This document shows, in pieces, positions 34,055 to 42,012 of a DNA stretch of 64,000 nt. Every line of letters starts with the position of its first letter. The stretch's first letter is position 1. The stretch is from Pseudomonas sp. WS 5079 (lineage in GTDB: Bacteria > Pseudomonadota > Gammaproteobacteria > Pseudomonadales > Pseudomonadaceae). The DNA lies in contig NZ_JAAQWN010000009.1 of NCBI RefSeq assembly GCF_012985465.1, forward strand, positions 186,001-250,000. Direction: 5' to 3'. The notes beneath the pieces are model-generated. The model did not search any database and had not been told where the DNA came from. It saw only the letters and a list, made by a program, of their open reading frames with translations. The position numbers were made by a program, and so were the translations under genes.

Positions 34055-35101
34055 ATGACCCGTTATATCGACGTCAACGACCTCAGCTACCTGGTATCGC
34101 AAAAAGGCCTGCAAACCTGCATCACGGAGATGGCCGAGTACATCCGCGCCGACTACCTGCGCTGGAATGACTTCGAAAAATGCGCGCGCCTGGCCAACCA
34201 CTCGCCCGAGGGCGTGATCGAGCTGATGCCGGTCTCGGATGCTTCGCTGTATGCCTTCAAATACGTCAACGGCCACCCGAAAAATACCCAGAGCGGCATG
34301 CTCACGGTCATGGCGTTCGGCGCCCTGGGAGATGTGGACACCGGCAAGCCGGTGCTGCTCAGCGAGATGACCCTGACCACGGCGATCCGCACTGCCGCCA
34401 CTTCGGCCCTGGTCGCGCGCTACCTGGCACGGGACAACAGCCGCAGCATGGCGTTGATCGGCAATGGCTCGCAAAGTGAATTCCAGGCCCTGGCGTTCCA
34501 TGCCTTGCTGGGCATCAATGAGATCCGCCTGTTCGATATCGATTCCAAGGCCATGCACAAGCTGGCGAACAACCTCAAGGCTTTCCCGGCGATCAAAGTG
34601 ACCCTGGCCGCAAGCGTTGCCGAGGCAGTGAAAGGCGCCGATATCGTCACCACCGTCACTGCCGACAAGGCCTACGCCACCATCCTTACCGACGACATGA
34701 TCGAGCCCGGCATGCACCTTAATGCCGTCGGCGGCGACTGCCCCGGCAAGACCGAGCTGGACCGGCGCATTGTCGAGCGCGCGCGGGTGATCGTCGAGTA
34801 CGAACCGCAAAGCCGTATCGAAGGCGAAATCCAGCATATGCCCGAGGACTCGCCGGTCACCGAGCTGTGGCAAGTGATCAACGGCAAGAAGCCGGGCCGG
34901 GAAAACGCGCGCCAGGTCACCCTGTTCGACTCGGTGGGTTTTGCCCTCGAAGACTACTCGGCCCTGCGTTATGTGCTGGATGTGGCCAAGGCCCTGGACG
35001 TGGGCAGCGAGCTGGAACTGGTGCCGGACCTGGCCGACCCCAAGGACCTGTTCGCACGCCTGGCCCAGCAACCGGTCGCACAGCACAAAAAGCGCGCCTG
35101 A
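34055..35101 (+). CDS. Ornithine cyclodeaminase
   Basis: A 348-residue mu-crystallin/OCD-family enzyme with an NAD-binding Rossmann segment (MALIGNGSQSEFQALAF). Family residues lie in SGMLTVMAFGALGDVDTGKPVLLSEMTLTTAIRTAATSALVARYL and NAVGGDCPGKTELD. It converts L-ornithine to L-proline and ammonia. The ATG at 34055 has a perfect TAAGGAG 9 nt upstream; the long open frame before it runs antisense-like through ctlX and is ignored. Second gene after ctlX. Confidence 0.92.
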   Translation: MTRYIDVNDLSYLVSQKGLQTCITEMAEYIRADYLRWNDFEKCARLANHSPEGVIELMPVSDASLYAFKYVNGHPKNTQSGMLTVMAFGALGDVDTGKPVLLSEMTLTTAIRTAATSALVARYLARDNSRSMALIGNGSQSEFQALAFHALLGINEIRLFDIDSKAMHKLANNLKAFPAIKVTLAASVAEAVKGADIVTTVTADKAYATILTDDMIEPGMHLNAVGGDCPGKTELDRRIVERARVIVEYEPQSRIEGEIQHMPEDSPVTELWQVINGKKPGRENARQVTLFDSVGFALEDYSALRYVLDVAKALDVGSELELVPDLADPKDLFARLAQQPVAQHKKRA

Positions 35102-35110
35102 AACCGCTCT

Positions 35111-35139
35111 GGCCTGCCGCTTTGCGCGAGCGGCGGGCC
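35111..35139 (+). terminator. Stem-loop after ornithine cyclodeaminase
   Basis: GGCCTGCCGC pairs with GCGGCGGGCC (one G-T wobble) across a 9-nt loop, 9 nt past the stop. A second hairpin, GTTGCAGC/GCTGCAAC, lies at about 35173-35194. The rest of 35102-35358 should contain the promoter of the ABC operon. Confidence 0.6.
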
Positions 35140-35358
35140 GTAAATCCTGATTTGAAAAGCCGATATACAGGGTGTTGCAGCCGATTCTGCTGCAACCGGT
35201 GTTTTAACAGCGTATTCCGCGTGCCAACGCCTAGGTAAACGACACAAAAAACGCACCATCATGAAGCATTCTGAGCGCGACCAAAGAGTCAGCAAATGAA
35301 TGCATGCCGCACCCTTTCTACTGCCCTGACATCAATTACAAAATATAGGGAAAACACC

Positions 35359-36138
35359 ATGACTCCGCTCCGATCACTCGTCGCCGCGCTGCTCCTGCCT
35401 TTGTGCGCCACCGCCGTCCAGGCCCAGGAATGGAAAGAAATCCGTTTCGGCGTGTTCCCCGAGTACCCACCCTTTGAATCCGTGGCCGCCGACGGCAGCC
35501 TGCAAGGTTTCGACATTGAGTTGGGCAACGCCATCTGCGCCAAGCTTGAAGTCAAATGCACCTGGGTCCACAACGAATTCGACGGCATGATCCCGGCACT
35601 GCGTGCGCGCAAGTTCGACGCCATTATGTCCTCGATGGCCGTGACCCCGGCCCGGCAAAAACAGATCGACTTCAGTGACCGTCTGTTCCTCAGCCCCACC
35701 TCAGTGATCACCCGCAAGGGTGCAGGCTTCGGCGACACCCCAGAATCCCTCAAGGGCAAACAGGTGGGTGTGCTCCAGGGCTCGCTGCAAGAAGCCTACG
35801 CCCGTGCTCACCTGGCCAAGCTCGGTGCCCAGGTCAAGGCGTATCAGTCCCAGGACCAGAACTACGCCGACCTGCAAAACGGCCGCCTCGACGCGACGCT
35901 GACCGACAAGCTCGAAGCCCAGCTCAACTTCTTGTCCAAGCCTGAAGGCGCCGACTACCAGTCCGGCCCGGCCTTCAAGGACCCGACCTTGCCGCTGGAC
36001 ATCGCCATGGGCCTGCGCAAGAACGACCAGGAGTTGCTGGCACTGATCAACAAGGGCATCGCGGCCATCCAGGCTGATGGCACTTACTCGCTGATCCAGA
36101 AGAAATACTTCGGTGACGAAGATATCTATCACGAATAA
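35359..36138 (+). CDS. Basic amino acid ABC transporter, periplasmic binding protein
   Basis: A 259-residue cluster-3 solute-binding protein (ArgT/HisJ/AotJ-like) with a signal peptide (MTPLRSLVAALLLPLCATAVQA) then EWKEIRFGVFPEYPPFESVAADGSLQGFDIELG and DFSDRLFLSPTSV-type lobes. It captures ligand for the permease pair downstream. Given ctlX and OCD upstream, arginine, ornithine or citrulline is the likely ligand. The start at 35359 is fixed by the signal peptide; the 21-codon extension is not supported. Confidence 0.9.
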   Translation: MTPLRSLVAALLLPLCATAVQAQEWKEIRFGVFPEYPPFESVAADGSLQGFDIELGNAICAKLEVKCTWVHNEFDGMIPALRARKFDAIMSSMAVTPARQKQIDFSDRLFLSPTSVITRKGAGFGDTPESLKGKQVGVLQGSLQEAYARAHLAKLGAQVKAYQSQDQNYADLQNGRLDATLTDKLEAQLNFLSKPEGADYQSGPAFKDPTLPLDIAMGLRKNDQELLALINKGIAAIQADGTYSLIQKKYFGDEDIYHE

Positions 36139-36161
36139 CGTCAGCAGATAGCCTCTCCCCC

Positions 36162-36261
36162 TGTAGGAGCGAGCTTGCTCGCGAAAAACTCAAGATCGCC
36201 ACCGGGTACCCGTTTTACCCGGTCATCGTTGACGATTTTCGCGAGCAACCTTGCTCCTACA
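36162..36261 (+). repeat. REP-type stem-loop between binding protein and permease genes
   Basis: TGTAGGAGCGAGCTTGCTCGCGAAAA is answered by TTTTCGCGAGCAACCTTGCTCCTACA about 50 nt later, with an internal ACCGGGTA/TACCCGGT hairpin. It sits inside an operon, 24 nt after the binding-protein stop. It could stabilise the upstream mRNA or attenuate readthrough so that the binding protein exceeds the membrane subunits. Confidence 0.75.
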
Positions 36262-36293
36262 AAGGGAAACCGTGCCCATCGAGATCTCCCTTC

Positions 36294-36995
36294 ATGAATG
36301 AACTCCTCAACCTGCAAGGCTTCGGCCCGCTGTTGGCCCAGGGTGCCTGGATGACCATCAAGCTGGCGTTCCTCGCGCTGGTCCTGAGCCTGACCCTGGG
36401 CTTGATCGCCGCAGGTGCCAAGCTGTCCAGCCACAAGCTGTTGCGCATCCCGGCCACGCTCTACACCACCTTGATCCGCAGCGTGCCGGACCTGGTGCTG
36501 ATCCTGCTGATCTTCTACAGCCTGCAACTGTGGCTCAACGACCTGACCGAGATGCTCGGCTGGAATTACTTCGAAATCGATCCATTCACCGCAGGCGTGA
36601 TCACCCTGGGCTTTATCTACGGTGCGTATTTCACCGAGAATTTTCGCGGCGCCATGCTCAGTGTGCCGGTGGGCCAACTGGAGGCGGCAACCGCCTACGG
36701 CTTGAGCCGCTGGCAGCGCTTTCGGCTGGTAATGTTCCCGCAGTTGATGCGGTTTGCGTTACCGGGGCTGGGCAATAACTGGCTGGTGCTGCTCAAGTCC
36801 ACAGCGCTGGTGTCGATCATCGGCCTGGCAGACCTGGTCAAGGCCGCGCAGAACGCCGGCAAGACCACCAACGACCCGTTGTACTTCCTGATCCTCGCGG
36901 GCCTGGTGTACCTGGTGATCACCACCCTTTCCAACCGCATCTTCAAGCGCCTGGAACGGCGCTACAACGTTGGCATCAAAGGGGTGGCGCGATGA
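36294..36995 (+). CDS. ABC transporter permease (HisQ/AotQ-like)
   Basis: A 233-residue inner-membrane subunit with about five hydrophobic segments and the EAA coupling loop EAATAYGLSRWQRFRLVMFPQLMRFALP. It forms a heterodimer with the next permease. Its stop overlaps the next start (ATGA). The ATG at 36294 follows a GAGATC-rich stretch; a fairly weak RBS agrees with lower expression than the binding protein. Confidence 0.92.
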   Translation: MNELLNLQGFGPLLAQGAWMTIKLAFLALVLSLTLGLIAAGAKLSSHKLLRIPATLYTTLIRSVPDLVLILLIFYSLQLWLNDLTEMLGWNYFEIDPFTAGVITLGFIYGAYFTENFRGAMLSVPVGQLEAATAYGLSRWQRFRLVMFPQLMRFALPGLGNNWLVLLKSTALVSIIGLADLVKAAQNAGKTTNDPLYFLILAGLVYLVITTLSNRIFKRLERRYNVGIKGVAR

Positions 36996-37705
36996 TTGAA
37001 CTGATCCAGCAATACGGCCTGGCGTATCTGTGGACCGATGGCTCGGGGTTTTCCGGGGTGGCCATGACCTTGTGGCTGTTTATTGTGTCGGTGATCCTCG
37101 GGTTTTTCCTGTCGATCCCGTTGGCAATTGCCCGCGTCAGCGAGCACTTCTGGCTACGCTGGCCGGTGGAGGTCTACACCTATCTGTTTCGCGGCACGCC
37201 GCTGTATATCCAGTTGCTGATTTGCTACACCGGCCTGTACAGCCTGGAGGTGGTGCAGGACAACGCCCTGCTCAACCAGTTTTTCCGCAATGCGTTGAAC
37301 TGCACCCTGCTGGCATTTGTGCTCAACACCTGCGCCTACACCGTGGAGATCTTCGCCGGGGCCATTCGCAATATTCCCCACGGCGAGATTGAAGCAGCAC
37401 GGGCCTACGGCTTGCACGGCTGGCGGATGAACCTGTTCGTGGTGATTCCCGCCGCGCTGCGCCGCGCGTTGCCGGCCTACAGCAACGAAATGATCCTGAT
37501 GCTGCACGCCACGTCCCTGGCGTTTACCGCAACCATCGCCGACATCCTCAAGGTGGCCCGCGACGCCAACGCCGAAACGTTCCTTACGTTCCAGGCCTTC
37601 GGCATTGCCGCGCTGCTGTACATGCTGCTGTCCTTTGCATTGGTGGGCCTGTTCCGACTGGCCGAACGACGCTGGATGCGCTTTCTTGTCCCGACCCGAG
37701 GCTAA
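36992..37705 (+). CDS. ABC transporter permease (HisM/AotM-like)
   Basis: A 237-residue membrane subunit with FRGTPLYIQLLICYTGLYSLE and the EAA loop EAARAYGLHGWRMNLFVVIPAALRRALPAYSN. It is coupled to the preceding permease by a 4-nt overlap and followed 3 nt later by the ATPase gene. Polar amino acid uptake family. Confidence 0.92.
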   Translation: MIELIQQYGLAYLWTDGSGFSGVAMTLWLFIVSVILGFFLSIPLAIARVSEHFWLRWPVEVYTYLFRGTPLYIQLLICYTGLYSLEVVQDNALLNQFFRNALNCTLLAFVLNTCAYTVEIFAGAIRNIPHGEIEAARAYGLHGWRMNLFVVIPAALRRALPAYSNEMILMLHATSLAFTATIADILKVARDANAETFLTFQAFGIAALLYMLLSFALVGLFRLAERRWMRFLVPTRG

Positions 37706-37708
37706 CCC

Positions 37709-38551
37709 ATGAATCAGTCCGCACAGGCCCTGGCCGCTCATCCCACCCACGTTGCCGCGCCCCGCCCGAGCGTGGTGGCGGCCGGCGCCAACGTCAAACT
37801 CAAGGTCGAAGACCTGCATAAAAGCTATGGCGACCATGAAGTGCTCAAGGGTGTTTCGCTCAACGCCAGCAAGGGCGATGTGATCAGCCTGATCGGCGCC
37901 AGCGGCTCCGGCAAAAGCACCATGCTGCGCTGCATCAACTTCCTCGAACAACCCGACGCCGGGGTGATCACCCTGGACGGCATCAGCATTGAAATGCGCC
38001 CGGGCCGCGCAGGCGTGCAGGCGCCGCACCAGGCGCAACTGCAGAACCTGCGCACGCGCCTGGCCATGGTGTTCCAGCACTTCAACCTGTGGAGCCACAT
38101 GACCGTGCTGGAAAACATCTGCATGGCGCCGCGCCGGGTGTTGGGCGTGAGTGGCGCCGAGGCAGAAAAACGCGCGCGGATGTACCTGGATAAAGTGGGC
38201 CTGCCGGGCCGGGTCGCCGACCAATACCCGGCATTTCTCTCCGGTGGCCAGCAACAACGCGTGGCCATCGCCCGGGCCCTGGCCATGGAGCCGGAGATTA
38301 TCCTGTTCGACGAACCGACCTCGGCACTCGACCCAGAGCTTGTAGGGGAAGTCCTAAAAGTCATACAGACGTTGGCAGAGGAAGGTCGTACCATGCTCAT
38401 GGTCACCCACGAAATGGGCTTTGCCCGGCAAGTGTCCAGCCAGGTGCTGTTCCTGCATCAGGGCCGCGTCGAAGAACAAGGCAGCGCCGAGATCCTCGAC
38501 CATCCCAACAGCGAACGCTTGCAGCAATTTCTCTCCAACCGCTTGAAGTGA
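37709..38551 (+). CDS. ABC transporter ATP-binding protein (HisP/AotP-like)
   Basis: A 280-residue ATPase with Walker A GASGSGKST, Q-loop MVFQHFNLWSHMTVLEN, signature LSGGQQQR, Walker B ILFDEPTSALD and the H-loop in MLMVTHEMGFA. The N-terminus carries about 28 extra residues (Ala/Pro-rich) before the domain begins at VKLKVEDLHKSYG. It energises the amino acid importer. The next gene starts at or just after its stop. Confidence 0.93.
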   Translation: MNQSAQALAAHPTHVAAPRPSVVAAGANVKLKVEDLHKSYGDHEVLKGVSLNASKGDVISLIGASGSGKSTMLRCINFLEQPDAGVITLDGISIEMRPGRAGVQAPHQAQLQNLRTRLAMVFQHFNLWSHMTVLENICMAPRRVLGVSGAEAEKRARMYLDKVGLPGRVADQYPAFLSGGQQQRVAIARALAMEPEIILFDEPTSALDPELVGEVLKVIQTLAEEGRTMLMVTHEMGFARQVSSQVLFLHQGRVEEQGSAEILDHPNSERLQQFLSNRLK

Positions 38552-38565
38552 ACACAGAATCGACC

Positions 38566-39063
38566 ATGGATACCAAGGCCAACGGACCCCATTCCTCCCC
38601 TGCGCTGGATCGCATCGATGAAGCCATCATCGATGTACTGCGCCATCAGGGGCGCATCACCTACGAGAAGCTGTCTTCGCTGGTGCACCTGACGCCCAGG
38701 CCCTGCCTGGAACGGGTGCGCAAGCTGGAACGGCGCGGGGTGATCCGCGGCTATGGCGCGATCATCGATGTGCAGATGGTCTCGCCGGGGTTGTCGTTGC
38801 TGGTGCTGGTGGCCCTGTCCAACCAAAGTGGGCGCTCGGCGCAAAAAGCCTTCGAAGCTTGCGTCAAGGCCTGCCCGCAGGTGTTCGAATGCCAACTGAT
38901 CAGCGGCCCCTTCGACTACAGCCTGCGCATGCGCTGCCGGGACATGGAGCACTACCGCGTGCTGACGGAAACCTGGTTGAACAATGACGAGCTGCACATC
39001 GACAAACTGGTGGCCCATCCAGAGCTGGCGGTGGTGAAAAACACCGCGACTGAGCTGGCCTGA
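38566..39063 (+). CDS. Lrp/AsnC-family transcriptional regulator
   Basis: A 165-residue regulator with an HTH (IDEAIIDVLRHQGRITYEKLSSLVHLTPRPCLERVRKLERRG) and a RAM effector domain (ECQLISGPFDYSLRMRCRDMEHYRVLTETWLNN). A GTG at 38548 overlapping the ATPase stop (GTGA) would add six residues and give translational coupling; I list the first ATG. As the last gene of the cluster it probably senses arginine, ornithine or a related amino acid and controls the ABC operon and ctlX-OCD. Confidence 0.87.
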   Translation: MDTKANGPHSSPALDRIDEAIIDVLRHQGRITYEKLSSLVHLTPRPCLERVRKLERRGVIRGYGAIIDVQMVSPGLSLLVLVALSNQSGRSAQKAFEACVKACPQVFECQLISGPFDYSLRMRCRDMEHYRVLTETWLNNDELHIDKLVAHPELAVVKNTATELA

Positions 39064-39107
39064 ACCCCATCGCCTCACACGATGCAGATCAGATGTGGGG
39101 GGTGGGC

Positions 39108-39250
39108 TGGTGTGGGGGCTGGCCTGTGTGGGAGCTGGCTTGCCTGGGAGCTGGCCTGTGTGGGAGCTGGCTTGCCTGCGATGCAGACGCCTCGGTCTAT
39201 CAGCTATACCGAGGTGACGCTATCGCAGGCAAGCCAGCTCCCACACAAGC
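39108..39250. repeat. Dense REP cluster after the Lrp gene
   Basis: Three partial forward REP starts (TGTGGGGGCTGGC, TGTGGGAGCTGGCTTGCC twice) precede one full forward and one inverted copy. The 5' part looks like repeated partial duplication of GGGAGCTGGCCTGTGT. Confidence 0.78.
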
Positions 39251-39258
39251 CAGCCCGC

Positions 39259-39291
39259 CATATGCTTCCCATATGTTTCCCATATGTTTCC
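39259..39291. repeat. Three tandem 11-bp repeats
   Basis: CATATGCTTCC, CATATGTTTCC, CATATGTTTCC in direct tandem, just before the convergent DUF4130 gene ends. Confidence 0.85.
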
Positions 39292-39299
39292 CACACGTT

Positions 39300-40133
39300 T
39301 TAACCCTGCCCGCTTGAAATCCGCTTGCCAGGGCGCTCACCAATCAGCTTCGCCTGCCCATCCCGCTGCTTGCCCGTCCGCGCCTCGCTGATCAACCCCG
39401 GTATCAACTTGCCCTCCGGCAAATTTTTCCAGAACCGGCTCGGCAGGTGACCTTCCATGACCTTGGGATTCAACCGCGCCGGGTTGAAGATATGGCTGTA
39501 ATAGGTCAGCCACATGGCACTGTGCGGGTCTTCGACATTCTGCGCCAACTGCTGCCATTGCTCCGGGCACTGGCGTTGATGGATCAACTGCTCACCGTCG
39601 TAATACACCCCATCCAGGGGCGTCGCGATCATCCAGCGATGGCGGCCCATGCGCCCGACAAAGTGCTGGCTGGCACTGTGCAGAATGTCGTGGGCCGGCT
39701 CGTGCCACGCCACATACTCCGGCAGTTGCGGTCCCGCGGCTTGCGGCAGGGCAATAAAACGTACAAACGCATGCAGGTGATGGGCCTCACGCCGTACCTG
39801 CTTGATCCGTCGCTGCAGCTCGCTGCCCAGTTGATCCCCCGCCATCATCGCCGTGCGGTCACCATGGCTGACGCGCCACAGCACTTCATACAACAGGCTC
39901 CAGCGCTGTTCGCCGTGGTAACAGGCGGCGCTTTCCAGCAGCTCCAGCAGGGCCTTGGGAATGCGCGCCTGGAACGGGCCATTGTGCGGGGGGTAGTGCT
40001 CATCGGTGGCGAACAGGTCCGCCACTTCCGCTTCGCCCCAACACACATGGCTGGGGTCGATCTGATGACTGAGCAGCCAGCGCGCCTGCTCGCGCCAGGT
40101 GCTGAACAGGTTGTCGCATTCCAGGCTGATCAT
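39300..40133 (-). CDS. DUF4130 / TIGR03915-type DNA metabolism protein
   Basis: A 277-residue protein with QRRIKQVRREAHHLHAFVRFIAL, YVAWHEPAHDILHSASQHFVGRMGRHRWMIATP and LWLTYYSHIFNPARLNPKVMEGHLPSRFWKNLPEG, features of the DUF4130 family always found beside a specific radical SAM protein. Its exact chemistry is unknown; the family is annotated as a probable DNA metabolism protein. The ATG at 40133 overlaps the radical SAM stop (ATGA); a GTG two codons earlier is possible. It is the second gene of a LexA-boxed operon. Confidence 0.85.
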   Translation of the reverse strand: MISLECDNLFSTWREQARWLLSHQIDPSHVCWGEAEVADLFATDEHYPPHNGPFQARIPKALLELLESAACYHGEQRWSLLYEVLWRVSHGDRTAMMAGDQLGSELQRRIKQVRREAHHLHAFVRFIALPQAAGPQLPEYVAWHEPAHDILHSASQHFVGRMGRHRWMIATPLDGVYYDGEQLIHQRQCPEQWQQLAQNVEDPHSAMWLTYYSHIFNPARLNPKVMEGHLPSRFWKNLPEGKLIPGLISEARTGKQRDGQAKLIGERPGKRISSGQG

Positions 40134-41350
40134 CCCCACAACCCCATCTGTTGCGGTTGCGGGCGGTCGCGCAGTTGCTCGCGCAGCAGCACGCTGGTGC
40201 TTTCTGCTTGCTGGGGGTGGTAGTCGCTGGTGATGAAAAACGGCTTGGCCTTGCTCAACACACAGCGCATGCGTGCCAGGTCTTCAAAACGGATCTTGCG
40301 TTGCCGGCGCAGCTCCACCAGGCGCTCGGTGGTGCGCAGGCCAATCCCCGGGATACGTGCGATCAACGTCGCCTCGGCGCGGTTCAGGTCCAGCGGGAAC
40401 ACCTCGCGATGTTCCAGGGCCCAGGCCAGCTTGGGATCGATGTCCAGCGCCAGATCCCCCGGCCCCGCGAACAACTCATTGGCGCGAAACCCGTAACTGC
40501 GCAGCAGGAAATCCGCCTGGTACAACCGGTGCTCGCGCATCAATGGCGGCGCCGCCAGAGGCACGCTTTTCGGGCTATTGGGAATCGGGCTGAAGGCCGA
40601 GTAATACACCCGGCGCAGCTTGAAGTTGCCATACAACGCCTCGGCCCCGTGGAGGATGGTGCTGTCGTCCGTGTCATCGGCGCCGACAATCATCTGGGTG
40701 CTTTGCCCGGCCGGGGCAAAACGCGGTGCCCGTGGCTCGTTGAGCACGGTTTGCTCACCGGTGAAAATCGTCTGCATCGCCTGCTTGATCGAACCGATCT
40801 GCTTCTCCGGCGCGAGAATCTGCAGGCTTTTATCAGTGGGCAACTCGATGTTCACGCTCAAGCGATCGGCATACCGCCCGGCCTCGGCAATCAACGCAGG
40901 ATCGGCTTCGGGGATGGTCTTGAGGTGGATATAACCGCGAAAGTCATGCTCCTCACGCAGCAACTTGGCGACCCGCACCAATTGCTCCATGGTGTAGTCC
41001 GCCGAACGGATGATCCCCGAGCTGAGAAACAGCCCGCTGACGCAATTGCGCCGGTAGAAGTCCAGGGTCAGGCTCACCACCTCCTCCGGGCTGAACCGTG
41101 CACGGGGCACGTCGCTGGAGCGGCGGTTGACACAGTATTGGCAGTCGTAGAGGCAGAAATTGGTCAGCAGCACCTTGAGCAACGACACACAGCGCCCGTC
41201 GGGCGTGTAGCTGTGGCAGATGCCCATGCCATCGCTCGACCCCAGCCCGGCCTTGCCCTCGGAGGTGCGCTTGGGCGCCCCGCTGCTGGCGCAGGACGCG
41301 TCGTACTTGGCGGCATCGGCGAGGATGCTGAGTTTTTCGATCAACTGCAT
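40130..41350 (-). CDS. Putative DNA modification/repair radical SAM protein (TIGR03916 type)
   Basis: A 406-residue protein with the radical SAM cluster motif CX3CX2C in NFCLYDCQYC (Cys66, Cys70, Cys73). A TIM-barrel-like core follows. A C-terminal helix-hairpin-helix (LNRAEATLIARIPGIGLRTTERLVELRRQRKI) should contact DNA. Extra Cys residues occur at the N-terminus (CASSG, GICHSY). I start at the ATG at 41350: the 18-codon upstream extension would translate the LexA-like box. It is coupled to the DUF4130 gene. The pair is predicted to repair or modify a DNA base under SOS control. Confidence 0.88.
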   Translation of the reverse strand: MQLIEKLSILADAAKYDASCASSGAPKRTSEGKAGLGSSDGMGICHSYTPDGRCVSLLKVLLTNFCLYDCQYCVNRRSSDVPRARFSPEEVVSLTLDFYRRNCVSGLFLSSGIIRSADYTMEQLVRVAKLLREEHDFRGYIHLKTIPEADPALIAEAGRYADRLSVNIELPTDKSLQILAPEKQIGSIKQAMQTIFTGEQTVLNEPRAPRFAPAGQSTQMIVGADDTDDSTILHGAEALYGNFKLRRVYYSAFSPIPNSPKSVPLAAPPLMREHRLYQADFLLRSYGFRANELFAGPGDLALDIDPKLAWALEHREVFPLDLNRAEATLIARIPGIGLRTTERLVELRRQRKIRFEDLARMRCVLSKAKPFFITSDYHPQQAESTSVLLREQLRDRPQPQQMGLWG

Positions 41351-41364
41351 GGCGGGCCACCCGA

Positions 41365-41384
41365 TACTGTATTTTTGTACAGTA
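41365..41384. promoter_or_regulatory. LexA (SOS) operator upstream of the radical SAM operon
   Basis: TACTGTATTTTTGTACAGTA contains the CTGT-N8-ACAG core with perfect 7-bp arms (TACTGTA/TACAGTA), matching the gammaproteobacterial LexA consensus. It ends 15 nt upstream of the radical SAM start, where it can block transcription initiation. Confidence 0.85.
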
Positions 41385-41438
41385 TCAGCAGCAGCACCCG
41401 CCATTCAAGGGGAGACAGGCGAACGGTAGAACAAATCA

Positions 41439-41469
41439 CCGTAGGAGCAAGCAAGCCGGCTCCTACGGT
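41439..41469 (-). terminator. Stem-loop after the FKBP gene
   Basis: CCGTAGGAGC and GCTCCTACGG flank a REP-like loop (AAGCAAGCCG). It lies 17 nt past the FKBP stop on the minus strand. No clear U-tract. Confidence 0.55.
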
Positions 41470-41486
41470 TGCGTGGTGTCAGGCCG

Positions 41487-41831
41487 TCAATCGTCGCGCG
41501 TCAGCACTTCCAGCAACTCAATCTCGAAATGCAGATTGCTATGGGGCTTTATGTGCGCGCCCATCGTCCGCTCGCCATAAGCCAGATGCGCCGGCACAAA
41601 CAGCTTGCGCACGCCACCGACCTTCATCCCCATAAGGCCCTGGTCCCAGCCTTTAATAACTCGACCGCTACCGATCACACACTGAAACGGTTTGCCCCGC
41701 TCCCAGGACGAATCAAACACCGTGCCGTCTTCCAGGGTGCCGGTGTATTGGGTGGTGATCAGCGCACCCTTGACCACGGTTTTGCCGTCGCCTTGGCGGA
41801 TGTCGGTGATTTGCAGTTCTTCGGTGCTCAT
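41487..41831 (-). CDS. FKBP-type peptidyl-prolyl cis-trans isomerase
   Basis: A 114-residue single-domain FKBP with YTGTLEDGTVFDSSWERGKPFQCVIGSGRVIKGWDQGLMGMKVGG and LAYGERTMGAHIKPHSNLHFEIELLEV. No signal peptide, so it acts in the cytoplasm. Monocistronic, with its stop facing the radical SAM promoter region. Confidence 0.93.
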   Translation of the reverse strand: MSTEELQITDIRQGDGKTVVKGALITTQYTGTLEDGTVFDSSWERGKPFQCVIGSGRVIKGWDQGLMGMKVGGVRKLFVPAHLAYGERTMGAHIKPHSNLHFEIELLEVLTRDD

Positions 41832-42012
41832 GGGGGTCTCGTTGGGTTCACACTGGCGGGCTTTTTCCCAGAATCCAGCGTCTTTGGCAAGTGCCCTCTA
41901 AAGGATCCAGACTACACCCCAGCCAGAAGCGCCTGACTTAACCCTGTCCATTTTTTCCCCTCTTATAAAAAACCAACCACCCCGGTTGTATAAAAATAAG
42001 AGGTCACCCCCA

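Noticed and set aside
35260..35299. A 12-codon leader peptide (MKHSERDQRVSK) before the ABC binding protein
   Set aside because: It contains basic codons, but no clear RBS or attenuator-terminator pair was found.
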